A stretch of 64,000 nucleotides of DNA. It comes from Thiohalocapsa sp. ML1. Lineage in GTDB: Bacteria > Pseudomonadota > Gammaproteobacteria > Chromatiales > Chromatiaceae. A program made the translations under genes and the position numbers. The DNA lies in NCBI RefSeq assembly GCF_001469165.1, contig NZ_JABX01000019.1, positions 1-64,000 of the forward strand, given 5' to 3'. Under the pieces are notes generated by a model that had not been told where the DNA came from, did not search any database, and was given only the letters and a program-made list of their open reading frames with translations. Numbering within the stretch: position 1 is the stretch's first letter; each line of letters begins with the position of its first letter. This document shows, in pieces, positions 9,624-18,705 of the stretch.

Positions 9624-10175
9624 TCACCTACCGGCGGTGGCCGCCTCCGGCAGCCGCTGCTGATCGGGCGCGTCGGGGTCGATGCGCGCCTGCTGCTTGA
9701 GCAGCGCCTTGAGCTCGGCGCGGGCCTCGGCCAGCTCGCCGGCGTAGCGGCTCAGGATGGCGCGTCGGCGCTCGGCCCGCTCGGCCGGGTCGAGCAGCGG
9801 ATCGGAGCGGCTGTCCGGGGCGGTGGCGGTGTCCGCGCTCGGCTCGGCTGTCTCGGTGGCCGCGGCCGTGCGCGCCTCGGCGAGCCCGACGGCGGCCTCA
9901 AGCCCGTTCAGCTCCGCAGCGCGGTTCTTCCCAATATCGCTGATGCGACCCTCCGCGCGGGAGATGGCGCGGCGCAGCGGAATGGGCTCCAGCGTCTCGA
10001 TGTCGGTCGCGAACGGGATGCCGGGCACCGGCGCTGGGCTTTCTGCCACGGCGTCCGCCGGGGCGTCCGGCGGGGCGTCCGCCCCAGCGGCGGCGGCAGA
10101 ACAGAGCAGCAGCGCGATGCCGAGCCCCGTCGGCAGGTGCCGCGGGCTCGGGGCGGTCTTCGCCGCGCTGTCCAC
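9624..10175 (-). CDS. Hypothetical exported Ala-rich protein
   Basis: A 183-residue protein not recognised as any family. The N-terminus has a hydrophobic stretch (GLGIALLLCSAAAAGADA) that looks like a signal peptide. The middle is rich in Ala, Pro and Asp. The C-terminal third has helical, charged sequence (RRAILSRYAGELAEARAELK) suggesting a short coiled coil. The downstream glutaredoxin-like gene lies 10 bp upstream in transcription order, so the two may be co-transcribed. A periplasmic location is inferred. Confidence 0.6.
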   Translation of the reverse strand: MDSAAKTAPSPRHLPTGLGIALLLCSAAAAGADAPPDAPADAVAESPAPVPGIPFATDIETLEPIPLRRAISRAEGRISDIGKNRAAELNGLEAAVGLAEARTAAATETAEPSADTATAPDSRSDPLLDPAERAERRRAILSRYAGELAEARAELKALLKQQARIDPDAPDQQRLPEAATAGR

Positions 10176-10184
10176 GAGGGCGCC

Positions 10185-10577
10185 TCAGCCCGCCTGCTCC
10201 GCCACCGCATCCGCACCGAAGCGCGCTTGCAGAAAGCCGATGATGTCGTTCGACTCGTACAGCCACTGCGTGCCGTCCGGCCCATCGACGCGCAGGCACG
10301 GCACCTGGATGCGCCCGCCCTCGCGGGCAAGCGTGGCGCGGTGCTCGGGGTCGCGCTGCGCGTCGCGGAGCTCAATGGGTAGGTTCAGCCGGTGCAGCGC
10401 CCGGCGGGTCTTGATGCAGAAGGGGCAGGCGAAGTACTGATACAGCGCCATGGACGCGACGGCCTCCGCCACTTGGCTTTGCGCCTCGGGCGTGCGCTGC
10501 ATGGGCGTCGGGCGGGTGGCGTGATCGATGAACGCGATGGCGCGTCCGAGCCCTTCGCGGGCGATTTTGAGCAGCAT
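10185..10577 (-). CDS. Glutaredoxin-like thiol protein
   Basis: A 130-residue protein with a glutaredoxin/GST-N fold. The segment ALYQYFACPFCIKTRRALHR holds the CPFC redox motif. The cis-proline segment (IQVPCLRV) and WLYESNDIIGFL match proteins annotated as glutaredoxins that use glutathione. The first 40 residues are an amphipathic leader, possibly a short membrane-associated helix. I chose the ATG at 10577 since the frame upstream overlaps non-coding-like Arg-rich sequence. It probably reduces disulphides or handles glutathionylated substrates; the partner is unknown. Confidence 0.85.
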   Translation of the reverse strand: MLLKIAREGLGRAIAFIDHATRPTPMQRTPEAQSQVAEAVASMALYQYFACPFCIKTRRALHRLNLPIELRDAQRDPEHRATLAREGGRIQVPCLRVDGPDGTQWLYESNDIIGFLQARFGADAVAEQAG

Positions 10578-10796
10578 GGATAAGACCTCGTGATGTGCTG
10601 GCGGCGCGCGGCGGCGGCATGAACGGTTTCGACGCGCGTGTGGAGGGTGGGTTCCGCACCGGTGCCGCGAGCGCGGGGGCGCATTGTAACCGCCCATGCA
10701 TCGCGACAGGCCGATGGAATCCGATGCGCCTTAGAGGCGCGCCATCGCGTCATGCCATACTGCTCTGCCAAGAGACGGAGGAAAGCCGAGGCCATC

Positions 10797-11078
10797 ATGT
10801 CTGATCGCTCGACATACGCACTGGACCCCGAGACGGCGCACCTGATCCGGAGGCTCGCGGCGACTTGGGAGGTATCGCAGGCGGAGGTTATCCGCCGCTC
10901 TGTGAGGCGTGCCGCCGCCTCGGAGGCCGCTGTCGATGATCCGTCGCCGGCAGGGGTGCTGGCCCATTACCGCTCCCATCCCGCACCGAGGAGTCGAGAG
11001 GAGACAGAGAAGCTCATCGCGACGTTGCGGGAGGCACGCCGCGAAGACGACTTGGCGCGGACCCGCTGGCACGGATGA
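10797..11078 (+). CDS. Ribbon-helix-helix antitoxin (VapB-like)
   Basis: A 93-residue protein. The N-terminal YALDPETAHLIRRLAATWEV with SQAEVIRRSVRRA fits the ribbon-helix-helix DNA-binding fold of antitoxins. The C-terminal acidic/basic tail (EETEKLIATLREARREDD) would neutralise the toxin. The start codon follows GGAGGAAAGCC-type sequence some 20 bases upstream. Its stop overlaps the start of a PIN toxin gene in an ATGA quartet at 11075, the normal arrangement for translationally coupled toxin-antitoxin genes. The toxin partner is broken, so this gene is an orphan antitoxin that may still repress or cross-neutralise. Confidence 0.75.
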   Translation: MSDRSTYALDPETAHLIRRLAATWEVSQAEVIRRSVRRAAASEAAVDDPSPAGVLAHYRSHPAPRSREETEKLIATLREARREDDLARTRWHG

Positions 11079-11252
11079 TCCACCTCGACCCTGTACAACC
11101 AGGCCGGACGGCGGCGGACCCTCAAGACCGACACCTTGATCGCGGCCGTTGCCATACGCGCCGGGGCCGAGTTCTTGACTGTCAATACCCAAGACTTCCA
11201 AGTCTTCGTTCCATTCGGGCTGAAGCTGGCCTGCCCCGACCGCGAAGCGTAG
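11075..11252 (+). pseudogene. PIN-domain toxin (VapC) with internal deletion
   Basis: The gene opens with MIHLDP, the normal start of a PIN toxin whose first Asp binds metal. The sequence then jumps, one frame off, to the C-terminal part: YNQAGRRRTLKTDTLIAAVA at 11094 onward, then GAEFLTVNTQDFQVF and a TAG at 11250. The NxxGRRR...D..IAA and T.N..DF blocks are characteristic of VapC. Roughly 80 residues in the middle are missing. It is therefore an inactive remnant caused by deletion. Confidence 0.7.
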
Positions 11253-11322
11253 GCTTCGGCATCGGTTGCAGGCGGCCGTGGCGGTGCATGGCCGCGGAGC
11301 TTGCCGCGGCCGGTCTCGGCCG

Positions 11323-13437
11323 CTACCCCGCCAACGCCCCCTTCATCTCCGCGGCGTACTGATCGGCGTTCAGCCCGACGATCAGGTGCAGCACCTTGTC
11401 CGGCAGGTGCATGACGGCCACGACGCCGGCGGCGGCGAGCGCCGGCTCGTCGAGCTTGGCCTCGTCGTCGAGCGCAATACGCAGCCGTGTCTCGGCGGCG
11501 GCCTCGGTGAGCCGGATGTTGTCCGTGCCGCCGAGGGCCGCGATGATGGCACGGGCCTTCTGCGGGGCCTGCGGGTCCCGGGCGCGCGGCAGCAGATCGT
11601 CCGCCTTGTAATGGACCTTGGGGGCGGCGGCGCCGGTGGGCAGCTCGGCCTCCGGGCCGGCGTGGGCGAGGTACTCCTCCATGTCCGTCTTCAGGTTGTC
11701 CGACTTCGGCCCGAAGATGGCCTGGAGGTTGTTGCCGACGACGACCACGCCGGCGGCGCCGAGGGCCTTCAGCTTGTCCGGGTTGGCCTTGCCGATGTCC
11801 GCCACCTCGACGCGCAGCCGCGTGATGCAGGCGTCGAGCGCCTTGATGTTGCTCTTGCCGCCGAAGGCGAGCACCAGCTCCTTCGCAAAGTCGTCGGCCA
11901 CGATGTCTTTGTAGTCTTCGGCACCGGCGGTCTCGACCTCGCGGCCCGGGGTCTTGAGATTGAACTTGAGGATCAGCGTGCGGAAGACGACGTAGTAGAC
12001 GAGCGCGAAGATCGGTCCCAGCAGCAGCACGACCCAGGGCCGGATGTTGTTCACCCAGTACAGCGCAAAGTCGATGAAGCCGTGGCTGAAGCTGTAGCCG
12101 AGCCGCGCGTCCAGCAGATAAGTGACCAGATACGCGATGCCCACCAGCACCGCGTGCGCGGCGTAGAGCAGCGGGGCGACGAACAGGAAGGCGAACTCCA
12201 ACGGCTCCGTGATGCCGGTTAGGAAGCTCGTCAGCGCCGCCGAGCCCATGATGCCGGCGATGCGTGCCTTATGCTCGGGCCGGGCGGTGTGGTAGATGGC
12301 CAGCGCCGCCGCCGGCAGGCCGAACATCTTGAACACGAAGCCGCCGCCGAGGATGGCCGCCGCATAGTCGCCCGCGAAGTAGCGGCTGATGACGCCGTGC
12401 ACCGCCTCACCCGTCTTCGGGTCGATGTAGGTACCGACCTCGAAGAAGAAGGGCACGTTCCAAATGTGGTGCAGGCCGAAAGGCAGCAGCATGCGCTCGA
12501 CCACGCCGTAGATGGTGACCGCCGCCGCCGGGTTGCCGTAGGCCGCCCAGTCGCCGAACACGCGGATGGCCCCGCCGATGGGCGGCCAGACCAGCGCCAG
12601 CACCGCCGCGAGCCCGATGGCCGCGAAGGACACGACGATGGGCACGAAGCGCTTGCCGGCAAAGAAGCCGAGGTAGGCCGGCAATTGGATGCGGTAGTAG
12701 CGGTTGAACAGCGATGCGGCGATGAGGCCGATCAGGATGCCGCCGAAGACGCCGGTGTCGATGGACTCGATGCCCATGACCTCTTTGATCTCCGCGCGGC
12801 TGCGCGCGACGGGGAAGGGCGCCTCCGCGCCGCCTGCCGCGGCGTAGTAAGCGAGCGCGCCGCCGCCGGCCGCGTCGGCCTCGGCGATGCGATAGGGCAC
12901 GCTCACGGCGTCGCTGCCGCTGCCGCAGACGATCGCCTCGCCGTCGCTTTCATCGACGCGGACCTTGCCGAGGGTGCGGCCGTCCGCATCCAGGCAGACG
13001 AAGCGTTCCCGCGCTGCGTCGTATTCGATGTAGGCGCTGTTGCCGTTGCCGTCCCGGTAGTCCAAGGCCTCCGCCGGGGCGAACCACTGGATGAACATGA
13101 GCCCGATGACGCCGAGCGCCGCGATGAGCACGAAGTAGCCGACCGTGGCCGCCATGGCCGCAACGCCGTCGTTCTTCGTGAAGCCGAGCACGACGCCGAT
13201 GGCGAAGATGAGCGGCAGGATCGTGAACACGGCCCCGCCCGAGGCGGCCATCACCTCGCCGACGGCGACGAGCCATCCGGGCAGGCCTTCGGCGTTCGCG
13301 AGCGAGCTGCCGACGCCGAGCAGGATGCCCGCCACCGGCAGCACCGACACCGGCAGCATCAGCGCCTTGCCGATCTTCTGCAGGTTCGCGAAGCCTGCAT
13401 CCCAGACTGCTTTCGGGTTCAGTGCTTTCGGCTTCAT
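11323..13437 (-). CDS. PTS permease, glucose/N-acetylglucosamine type, IIC-IIB-IIB
   Basis: Membrane permease and phosphoryl donor that brings in and phosphorylates a hexose. The first ~110 residues and residues ~200-480 match PtsG-type IIC ([59 protein letters not shown]). Between them lies an extra block of about 90 residues ([15 protein letters not shown]...). A IIB domain follows with the phosphocysteine in DACITRLRV (Cys537). A second IIB-like domain follows (to residue 704), where the cysteine position is Ala (about residue 648), so it cannot carry phosphate. The start at 13437 has a GGAGAC ribosome site. The IIA-HPr-EI fusion at 14046 is its obvious phosphate source. Sugar specificity is unproved. 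Confidence 0.88.
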   Translation of the reverse strand: MKPKALNPKAVWDAGFANLQKIGKALMLPVSVLPVAGILLGVGSSLANAEGLPGWLVAVGEVMAASGGAVFTILPLIFAIGVVLGFTKNDGVAAMAATVGYFVLIAALGVIGLMFIQWFAPAEALDYRDGNGNSAYIEYDAARERFVCLDADGRTLGKVRVDESDGEAIVCGSGSDAVSVPYRIAEADAAGGGALAYYAAAGGAEAPFPVARSRAEIKEVMGIESIDTGVFGGILIGLIAASLFNRYYRIQLPAYLGFFAGKRFVPIVVSFAAIGLAAVLALVWPPIGGAIRVFGDWAAYGNPAAAVTIYGVVERMLLPFGLHHIWNVPFFFEVGTYIDPKTGEAVHGVISRYFAGDYAAAILGGGFVFKMFGLPAAALAIYHTARPEHKARIAGIMGSAALTSFLTGITEPLEFAFLFVAPLLYAAHAVLVGIAYLVTYLLDARLGYSFSHGFIDFALYWVNNIRPWVVLLLGPIFALVYYVVFRTLILKFNLKTPGREVETAGAEDYKDIVADDFAKELVLAFGGKSNIKALDACITRLRVEVADIGKANPDKLKALGAAGVVVVGNNLQAIFGPKSDNLKTDMEEYLAHAGPEAELPTGAAAPKVHYKADDLLPRARDPQAPQKARAIIAALGGTDNIRLTEAAAETRLRIALDDEAKLDEPALAAAGVVAVMHLPDKVLHLIVGLNADQYAAEMKGALAG

Positions 13438-13513
13438 TGTCGTTGTCTCCGCTGTGCATTGGCGCTTCGGTGCGCGCCGTGTCCGTCGGCGCCGGGGCGC
13501 CGCGCCCGCTGGG

Positions 13514-14026
13514 CTATTGGGCGAGGAGCTGCTGCAGCTCGATCTCCCGCGCCTCGATGCGCGCGTTGTAGTCGTCGTTCGTCGCGCGCATCTCGCCCCG
13601 CAGCTCGATGCCGTGGGTCGCGTCGGCGCGCTCCTCGGTGCCCTGCTGGCGCTCGATGGCGAGCGCGTTGACGGCGCGGTCGCGCTCGGCCTGCAAGTGA
13701 CGGATCTCGCGCTCCAGGCCTTCGATGCGCTGGGTGCGCTCGATGTCCGCGACGCCGGCCGCGGCCGCAGACTGTGCGGCCGCGGCCGCCTGGTCCGCGG
13801 CGGCGGCCTCGGCGGCGCTCGGTGCGTCGTACTGCACGTCGATGGCGCGTGCATCCGGCCCGCAGGGCTCCTGCGAGAAAATCACCTCGTCGCCCTGCTG
13901 GCAGCGGTACATCGGCGCGTCCGCCGCGACCGACAGGCCGCACGGGCAGGCCAACAGCGCAGCGATGGCGAGGCGTGCGGCGGCGGGGTGGTGCCGTGGA
14001 TGCATGGCGGTGTCCTCAGATGGCAA
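13514..14026 (-). CDS. Exported DUF4124-like protein with coiled coil
   Basis: A 170-residue protein. The N-terminus ([21 protein letters not shown]) is a signal peptide. The mature part opens with [20 protein letters not shown], the pattern of DUF4124, a short periplasmic domain with two conserved cysteines. An Ala-rich linker leads into a long charged helix ([21 protein letters not shown]) that should form a coiled coil. The start may be at the second Met (14005). It lies between the two PTS genes in the same direction, so it may be transcribed with them, but no link to sugar transport is known. Function unknown. Confidence 0.7.
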   Translation of the reverse strand: MPSEDTAMHPRHHPAAARLAIAALLACPCGLSVAADAPMYRCQQGDEVIFSQEPCGPDARAIDVQYDAPSAAEAAAADQAAAAAQSAAAAGVADIERTQRIEGLEREIRHLQAERDRAVNALAIERQQGTEERADATHGIELRGEMRATNDDYNARIEAREIELQQLLAQ

Positions 14027-14045
14027 GGTGTCCCGGCGGGTTGGA

Positions 14046-16580
14046 TCAGTAGGCGCTCGGCACCAAGGCGCGCACGTCGGCGGCGGTGGCGCAGTCGAGC
14101 GCCTGCCCGGCCAGCGCGCGGCAGTCCTTCAGCGAGCGCTCGCGCACGGCGGCCTTCACGGCCGGGATGGCGGGCACGCTGACGGAGAGCTCATCGACGC
14201 CGATGCCCACCAAAATCGGCACCGCCTGCGGGTCGCTCGCGACACCGCCGCAGACGCCGACCCACTTGCCCTCGGCGTGGGCGCCCTCGCAGGTCAGCGC
14301 GATGAGGCGGAGCACGGCCGGGTTCAGTGCATCGGCCTTGGCGCCGAGCTTCGGATGGCCGCGGTCCATGGCCAGCGTGTACTGGGTGAGATCGTTGGTG
14401 CCGATGGAGAAGAACGCGACCTCCTTCGCGAACTGCCGCGCCATGACGGCGGTGGACGGCACCTCCACCATGATGCCGAGCTCGACCTCGCCCGCGTCCG
14501 GCACGTGCGCGCGCTCCTCTTCCACGAGACCCTTCACGGCGCGGATCTCGTCGATGGTCGCAATCATCGGGAACATCATGCGCAGCTTCGCGCCCGGCGT
14601 TGCGCTTGCCCTGAGGATGGCCCGCACTTGGGTGCGCAGGATCTCGGGCTTGTCGAGCCCGATGCGCACGCCGCGGATGCCGAGGAAGGGGTTCTCCTCC
14701 CGCGGCATCGGCAGGTAGGGCAGGGGCTTGTCGCCGCCGACGTCGAGCGTGCGGATGATGAGCGGGCGGCCCTCCAGCACGGTGGCGATGTCGGCGTAGA
14801 TCTGCGTCTGCTCGTCTTCGGTCGGCGCCGTTTGGCGCTCCAGGTACAGGAACTCGGAGCGCAAGAGCCCGACGCCCTCGCCGCCGAGCGGCACCGAGTT
14901 GCGCGCATCCTCAATGCCGCCGATGTTCGCGACCACCTCGACCCGATGTCCATCCGTGGTGACGGCGGGCGCGTGCGCGGCGGCCAGGTCGGCGCCCTTC
15001 TTCTCGGCGAGCCCCTGCTTGACCGTCAGGATGCGGTCCACCTCCGCCGGGTCCGGGTTGATGCGGAGCTGGCCTTTGGCGCCGTCCAGGATCACCTCCT
15101 GGCCCTCGGCCAAGTCCAGCGCGCGTGGCTCGATGCCGGCGACGGCGGGGATGTCGAGCGCGCGCGCAAGGATGGCCACATGCGACGTGGCGCCGCCGCC
15201 GACGGTCGCAAAGCCGAGCACCTTGGCCGGGTCGAGCTTCGCGGTATCGGACGGGCTGAGGTCCTCGGCGATGAGGATGGCGCCCTGCGGGATGTCCGGC
15301 TCCTGCACGGGCTGGCCCGTCAGGATGCCGAGCACGCGGCGGCCGACGTCGCGCAGGTCCGCGGCGCGGCCGGCCATGATCTCGTTCTTGAGCTGCGCGA
15401 GGCGCTCGGCGTGGGTGCTGTAGGCGCGCTGCCAGGCGAAGGCGGCGGACTTGCCCTTGGCGATGGCGCTGTCGGCGATGTCGAGCAGGTCCGGGTCGCC
15501 GAGCAGCTCTTGGTGGGCGGCGAAGATCGCCGCCTTGGCGGGGTCTGCTTTGGCGTGCAATTCCGCCTGCAGGGCCTCCAGCTCGTTCTTCGCGTACTCC
15601 ATGGCGTCCTCCAGCCGGCGGCGCTCCATGCGGGGCTCATCCGTGGCCGCCTCCGTCACCTGGACCTCGTCCCGGCGCAACTGAAACACGCGCCCGACGC
15701 CCAAGCCCGGCGACGCGGCGACGCCGAGCAGGAGGTTCGGGTCATCGGAGCGCGGGCGAGGCGGCGGCGCATTGGCGGGGTCCGGCTCCGTCGTCGCCGG
15801 CGCCCGGGCCGGGGCCGTGCCCTCGTCGCCGAGCCCGGCGGCCAGCGCCGCTGCCAGCGCGGCGATGGCGGCCTCGGCATCCGCGCCGGTGGCGATGAGC
15901 ACCACCTTGTCGTGCTGCGCCACCTCCAGGCCCATGATGGAGACGACGCTCTTGGCGTTGGCCTCGTCGTCGCCGCGACGCAGCAGCACGCGCGATGCGT
16001 AGCGCTTGGCGAGATTCGCCAGCACCGCCGCCGGGCGCGCGTGCAGGCCGGTGGGGTTGGGGATCAGGATGGCCTCGGAGCTCGCCGTCTTGCCGGCGGC
16101 CTGCGCCGCCTCGCCGGCGGCCGTCGTCTCCAGCGTCAGGAACAGATCCCGGCCCGCCTTGACCATGCCCGAGGCGCGCGCCAGCGAGGTCACGCGCTCG
16201 ACATTGGTCACCAGCACCTGCGTCAGCAGGCTCTTGGCGTGGGTCGCGAGGAAGTCCGCGTCGAATTCGATCAGCGGGTCGCCGGTGCGCACCGCATCGC
16301 CCTCGGCGACCCGGGGCCGAAAGCCCGCACCCTTCAGGTGCACGGTGTCCAGGCCGATGTGCATCATCACCTCGATGCCGTCGGCCGTGGTCAGCGTCAC
16401 CGCGTGGTGCGCCTTGTGCAGTTGCGTGATGCGGCCGTCGCAGGGCGCGAGCAGCAGCTCGTCGATGGGGTCGATGGACGCCCCGTCGCCGACCATCTTC
16501 TGCGCGAAGACCGGGTCCGGTACCTGCTCCAGCGGCACCACGACGCCGGTGAGCGGCGCCTGCAAGCGAATGCTGGCCAA
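14046..16580 (-). CDS. Fused PTS protein: EIIA(Glc)-HPr-Enzyme I
   Basis: An 844-residue cytoplasmic phosphorelay carrying three PTS proteins in one chain. Residues 1-150 are a Glc-type IIA, with the phosphohistidine in VMMHIGLDTV (His74). Residues ~170-255 are HPr, with GLHARPAAV (His180). Residues ~283-844 are Enzyme I, with GGATSHVAILARALDIPAVAG (split; His467), LLRSEFLYL and FFSIGTNDLTQYTLAMDRG. It passes phosphate from PEP to the IIB domain of the permease downstream. This order (IIA-HPr-EI) is known from N-acetylglucosamine systems of Pseudomonas (NagF). It suggests, but does not prove, that substrate here. Confidence 0.93.
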   Translation of the reverse strand: MASIRLQAPLTGVVVPLEQVPDPVFAQKMVGDGASIDPIDELLLAPCDGRITQLHKAHHAVTLTTADGIEVMMHIGLDTVHLKGAGFRPRVAEGDAVRTGDPLIEFDADFLATHAKSLLTQVLVTNVERVTSLARASGMVKAGRDLFLTLETTAAGEAAQAAGKTASSEAILIPNPTGLHARPAAVLANLAKRYASRVLLRRGDDEANAKSVVSIMGLEVAQHDKVVLIATGADAEAAIAALAAALAAGLGDEGTAPARAPATTEPDPANAPPPRPRSDDPNLLLGVAASPGLGVGRVFQLRRDEVQVTEAATDEPRMERRRLEDAMEYAKNELEALQAELHAKADPAKAAIFAAHQELLGDPDLLDIADSAIAKGKSAAFAWQRAYSTHAERLAQLKNEIMAGRAADLRDVGRRVLGILTGQPVQEPDIPQGAILIAEDLSPSDTAKLDPAKVLGFATVGGGATSHVAILARALDIPAVAGIEPRALDLAEGQEVILDGAKGQLRINPDPAEVDRILTVKQGLAEKKGADLAAAHAPAVTTDGHRVEVVANIGGIEDARNSVPLGGEGVGLLRSEFLYLERQTAPTEDEQTQIYADIATVLEGRPLIIRTLDVGGDKPLPYLPMPREENPFLGIRGVRIGLDKPEILRTQVRAILRASATPGAKLRMMFPMIATIDEIRAVKGLVEEERAHVPDAGEVELGIMVEVPSTAVMARQFAKEVAFFSIGTNDLTQYTLAMDRGHPKLGAKADALNPAVLRLIALTCEGAHAEGKWVGVCGGVASDPQAVPILVGIGVDELSVSVPAIPAVKAAVRERSLKDCRALAGQALDCATAADVRALVPSAY

Positions 16581-16866
16581 GGCTTCCTCCTCATGGATGC
16601 CGTCGCCCGGCGACCGGCCGGGCTGCGTTGTTATTCGTCGTCAGCCGGACGGAGTTTAGCCCGAAACGGGCGGGGTTTACGTGCCCGATAAAGGACGACA
16701 GTTGCGCCTTCCGGCGGGCGAGCCTTGGCCGAAACCCCCATCCACAGCCGTGGCCGAGCCTGTCGTCAGCCCATCCTGGCCTGACGCCGGAACGAAGGCG
16801 CTGGCCGCGACGCTGCGAAGACCGGCGTAGGCGGAAGCGGCAGCAACGCGCGAGACGGGGCGAGGT

Positions 16867-17439
16867 TCAAGTGGGCGCCCAAAGATCGTCGAGGGCGATC
16901 TCGGCGGCCGCAAACGGTGGCACCGACACGCGCGCCGCCCCGGCAAAGCGCCCGATCTCCCGCCAAGTGCCGTCTTTCAGCGCATAGGCTTCCAGGGTGT
17001 GCTTGCCGGGATCGATCAACCAGGCCCAAGCCACGCCGAACCGGGCGTAGATCGGCATCTTGATGTCGCGGTCCTTGCTCTCGGTGGCGGGCGAAAGCAC
17101 CTCGCAGACCCAGTCCGGCACGACGGTGAAACGGTGCCCTTCCGGCAAGGTCGGCATGCGTGCGCGCCGCCAGCCGGCCAAGTCCGGCACATCGACCTCG
17201 GCGTTGCAGATGAAGTGCAGCTCGGGCTCGTCGATGATCCACCATCCGCCCGGTCCCCCGCGCCCCCGCTCGAACGGGCCGATCAGCTCGTAACCCAGCT
17301 CGGACGCGGTGAAGACATGCGGGCCGGTCGGGCGCGGCTGGGTATGGAGCTGGCCGTCGAGGATCTCCCCGGTCAGGCCCGGGGGCAGGGCTGCAAGCTG
17401 TTCGTACAGGGTCGGGCGTTGTTGAGGATGCGCGCTCAT
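16867..17439 (-). CDS. Uma2-family restriction-endonuclease-like protein
   Basis: A 190-residue protein of the Uma2 (DUF820) family, which has a PD-(D/E)XK nuclease fold. Seen: LTGEILDGQLHTQPRP, ELHFICNAEVDVPDLAGW, then the core PDWVCEVLSPATESKDRDIK with the acidic and lysine residues of the active site, and AWLIDPGKHTLEAYAL. Length is normal. These proteins occur in many copies in cyanobacteria and some proteobacteria; some are thought to be transposon-linked or toxin-like, but their role is unproved. The ATG at 17439 was chosen because the extension to 17538 is non-conserved. A broken second copy is at 46220. Confidence 0.88.
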   Translation of the reverse strand: MSAHPQQRPTLYEQLAALPPGLTGEILDGQLHTQPRPTGPHVFTASELGYELIGPFERGRGGPGGWWIIDEPELHFICNAEVDVPDLAGWRRARMPTLPEGHRFTVVPDWVCEVLSPATESKDRDIKMPIYARFGVAWAWLIDPGKHTLEAYALKDGTWREIGRFAGAARVSVPPFAAAEIALDDLWAPT

Positions 17440-17568
17440 TTCGCTTGCCTGGATCTGATCGGTTGAGGCGGCGGTTGGCGGCGGACCGGGGTGCCGGGCT
17501 TGACGTCTCGTCAGTGGACGGCGGCCTGCCGGGATCATCTTAACGCCCAGGCGCCTCGCCGTAGCGTG

Positions 17569-18600
17569 TTACTCCCAGCGGAAGAGCCGTGCCGCCGCCG
17601 CGAGCAGTGCTGCCGCCAGCGTCAGCAGCAGGAGCAGCTCCGGCAGCACGTCCAGCACGCCGGCGCCGTCGATCATGATGCCGCGGGCGGCGCCGACGAC
17701 ATGCGTCAGCGGCATGAGCTGCGAGAGCCACTGCGCCGCGGTGCTGGTGCCTTCCATCGAGAACCAGACGCCGGAGAGCAGCAGCATCGGCCAAGCCATG
17801 AGGTTGAGGAGCCCGTCGGCGAGCTCCTCCGTGCGCAGGCGCGCGGCCACGAGCAGACCCAGGCTGATCATGCTGAGCGCGCCGGCGATGTAGATGAGCG
17901 CAAGCGCGGCGTAGGAGCCGCGCATCGGAAAGTCCAGGATCACCAGCGCGCCGAGATAGACGACCGTGCTGGAGGCCATGACGACCAACAGCCGCGAGAG
18001 CACCTGCGCGGACAGGAACTCCAGGGGCTTGAGCGGCGTCGCCTTGAGCCGGCGCAGCACGCCGTTTTTGCGATAGCGCACCACAACCCAGCCGACGCCC
18101 CACAGGCTGGAGAACATGACGTTCATCGCGAGCACGCCGGGCAGCGCCCAGTCGGCGTAGCTGAGCGCGTCGCCGGCGGCGGTGCGTCGCTCCGGCGGCG
18201 GCAGCCCGGCGGTGGCATGGGCGCCGATCAGGAGCCGCTCCACGATCTGCCCGTTCGGCGACTCCGGATTCGCCCAGTAGCCCGTGATGCTGCCGCCGGC
18301 GCCGCGCGCGTCGATGAGCAGGTCGAGCTGGTGCCGGGCGACCTTGGTCACGGCCGCGGGCTCGTCCGCGAGCGGGACGAAATCGAGGTACGGCGTTGCG
18401 AGGAAGCCGGACTCGTCGGTGGCCGTCTGCGGATCGCCGAGCACGCCGACCTTGAACAGGTCCTCCGGCCCGCCGCCGAAGATGAACGCAAAGGCGACGA
18501 TCATCATGACCGGCATCATGATGTTCCAGATGAGCCCGGCCTTGTCGCGGTAGAACTCGCGGTTGCGGGCGATGAGGATGGCGGCAACGCGTTTCCACAT
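17569..18600 (-). CDS. ABC-2 type export permease
   Basis: A 343-residue membrane protein of the ABC-2 type. The N-terminus (IARNREFYRDKAGLIWNIMMP) leads into one transmembrane segment. A soluble domain of about 120 residues follows, facing outward. Then come five C-terminal hydrophobic segments ending in LLLLLTLAAALLAAAARL. This is the NatB/DrrB-like layout with a large first loop. The ATG at 18600 is preferred over 18657, because that extension is encoded by the heptamer repeat. The ATPase gene lies just upstream and is transcribed in the same direction. Together they make an exporter; the substrate (lipid, drug or polysaccharide) is unknown. Confidence 0.88.
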   Translation of the reverse strand: MWKRVAAILIARNREFYRDKAGLIWNIMMPVMMIVAFAFIFGGGPEDLFKVGVLGDPQTATDESGFLATPYLDFVPLADEPAAVTKVARHQLDLLIDARGAGGSITGYWANPESPNGQIVERLLIGAHATAGLPPPERRTAAGDALSYADWALPGVLAMNVMFSSLWGVGWVVVRYRKNGVLRRLKATPLKPLEFLSAQVLSRLLVVMASSTVVYLGALVILDFPMRGSYAALALIYIAGALSMISLGLLVAARLRTEELADGLLNLMAWPMLLLSGVWFSMEGTSTAAQWLSQLMPLTHVVGAARGIMIDGAGVLDVLPELLLLLTLAAALLAAAARLFRWE

Positions 18601-18627
18601 GGGGCGATTCCTATGCAGGCTGCAAGC

Positions 18628-18701
18628 GAGGGCCAAGGGCCAAGGGCCAAGGGCCAAGGAAGAGCATGTCGGTACCCTTGGCCCTTGGCCCTCGGCCCTT
18701 G
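18628..18701. repeat. Heptamer hairpin repeat, copy C
   Basis: Four GGGCCAA units followed by a 15-base spacer and then CTTGGCC/CTCGGCC units. It fills almost the whole gap between the ABC ATPase stop and the permease start, inside a presumed operon. A strong hairpin here could lower permease expression relative to the ATPase. Confidence 0.85.
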
Positions 18702-18705
18702 CGGC

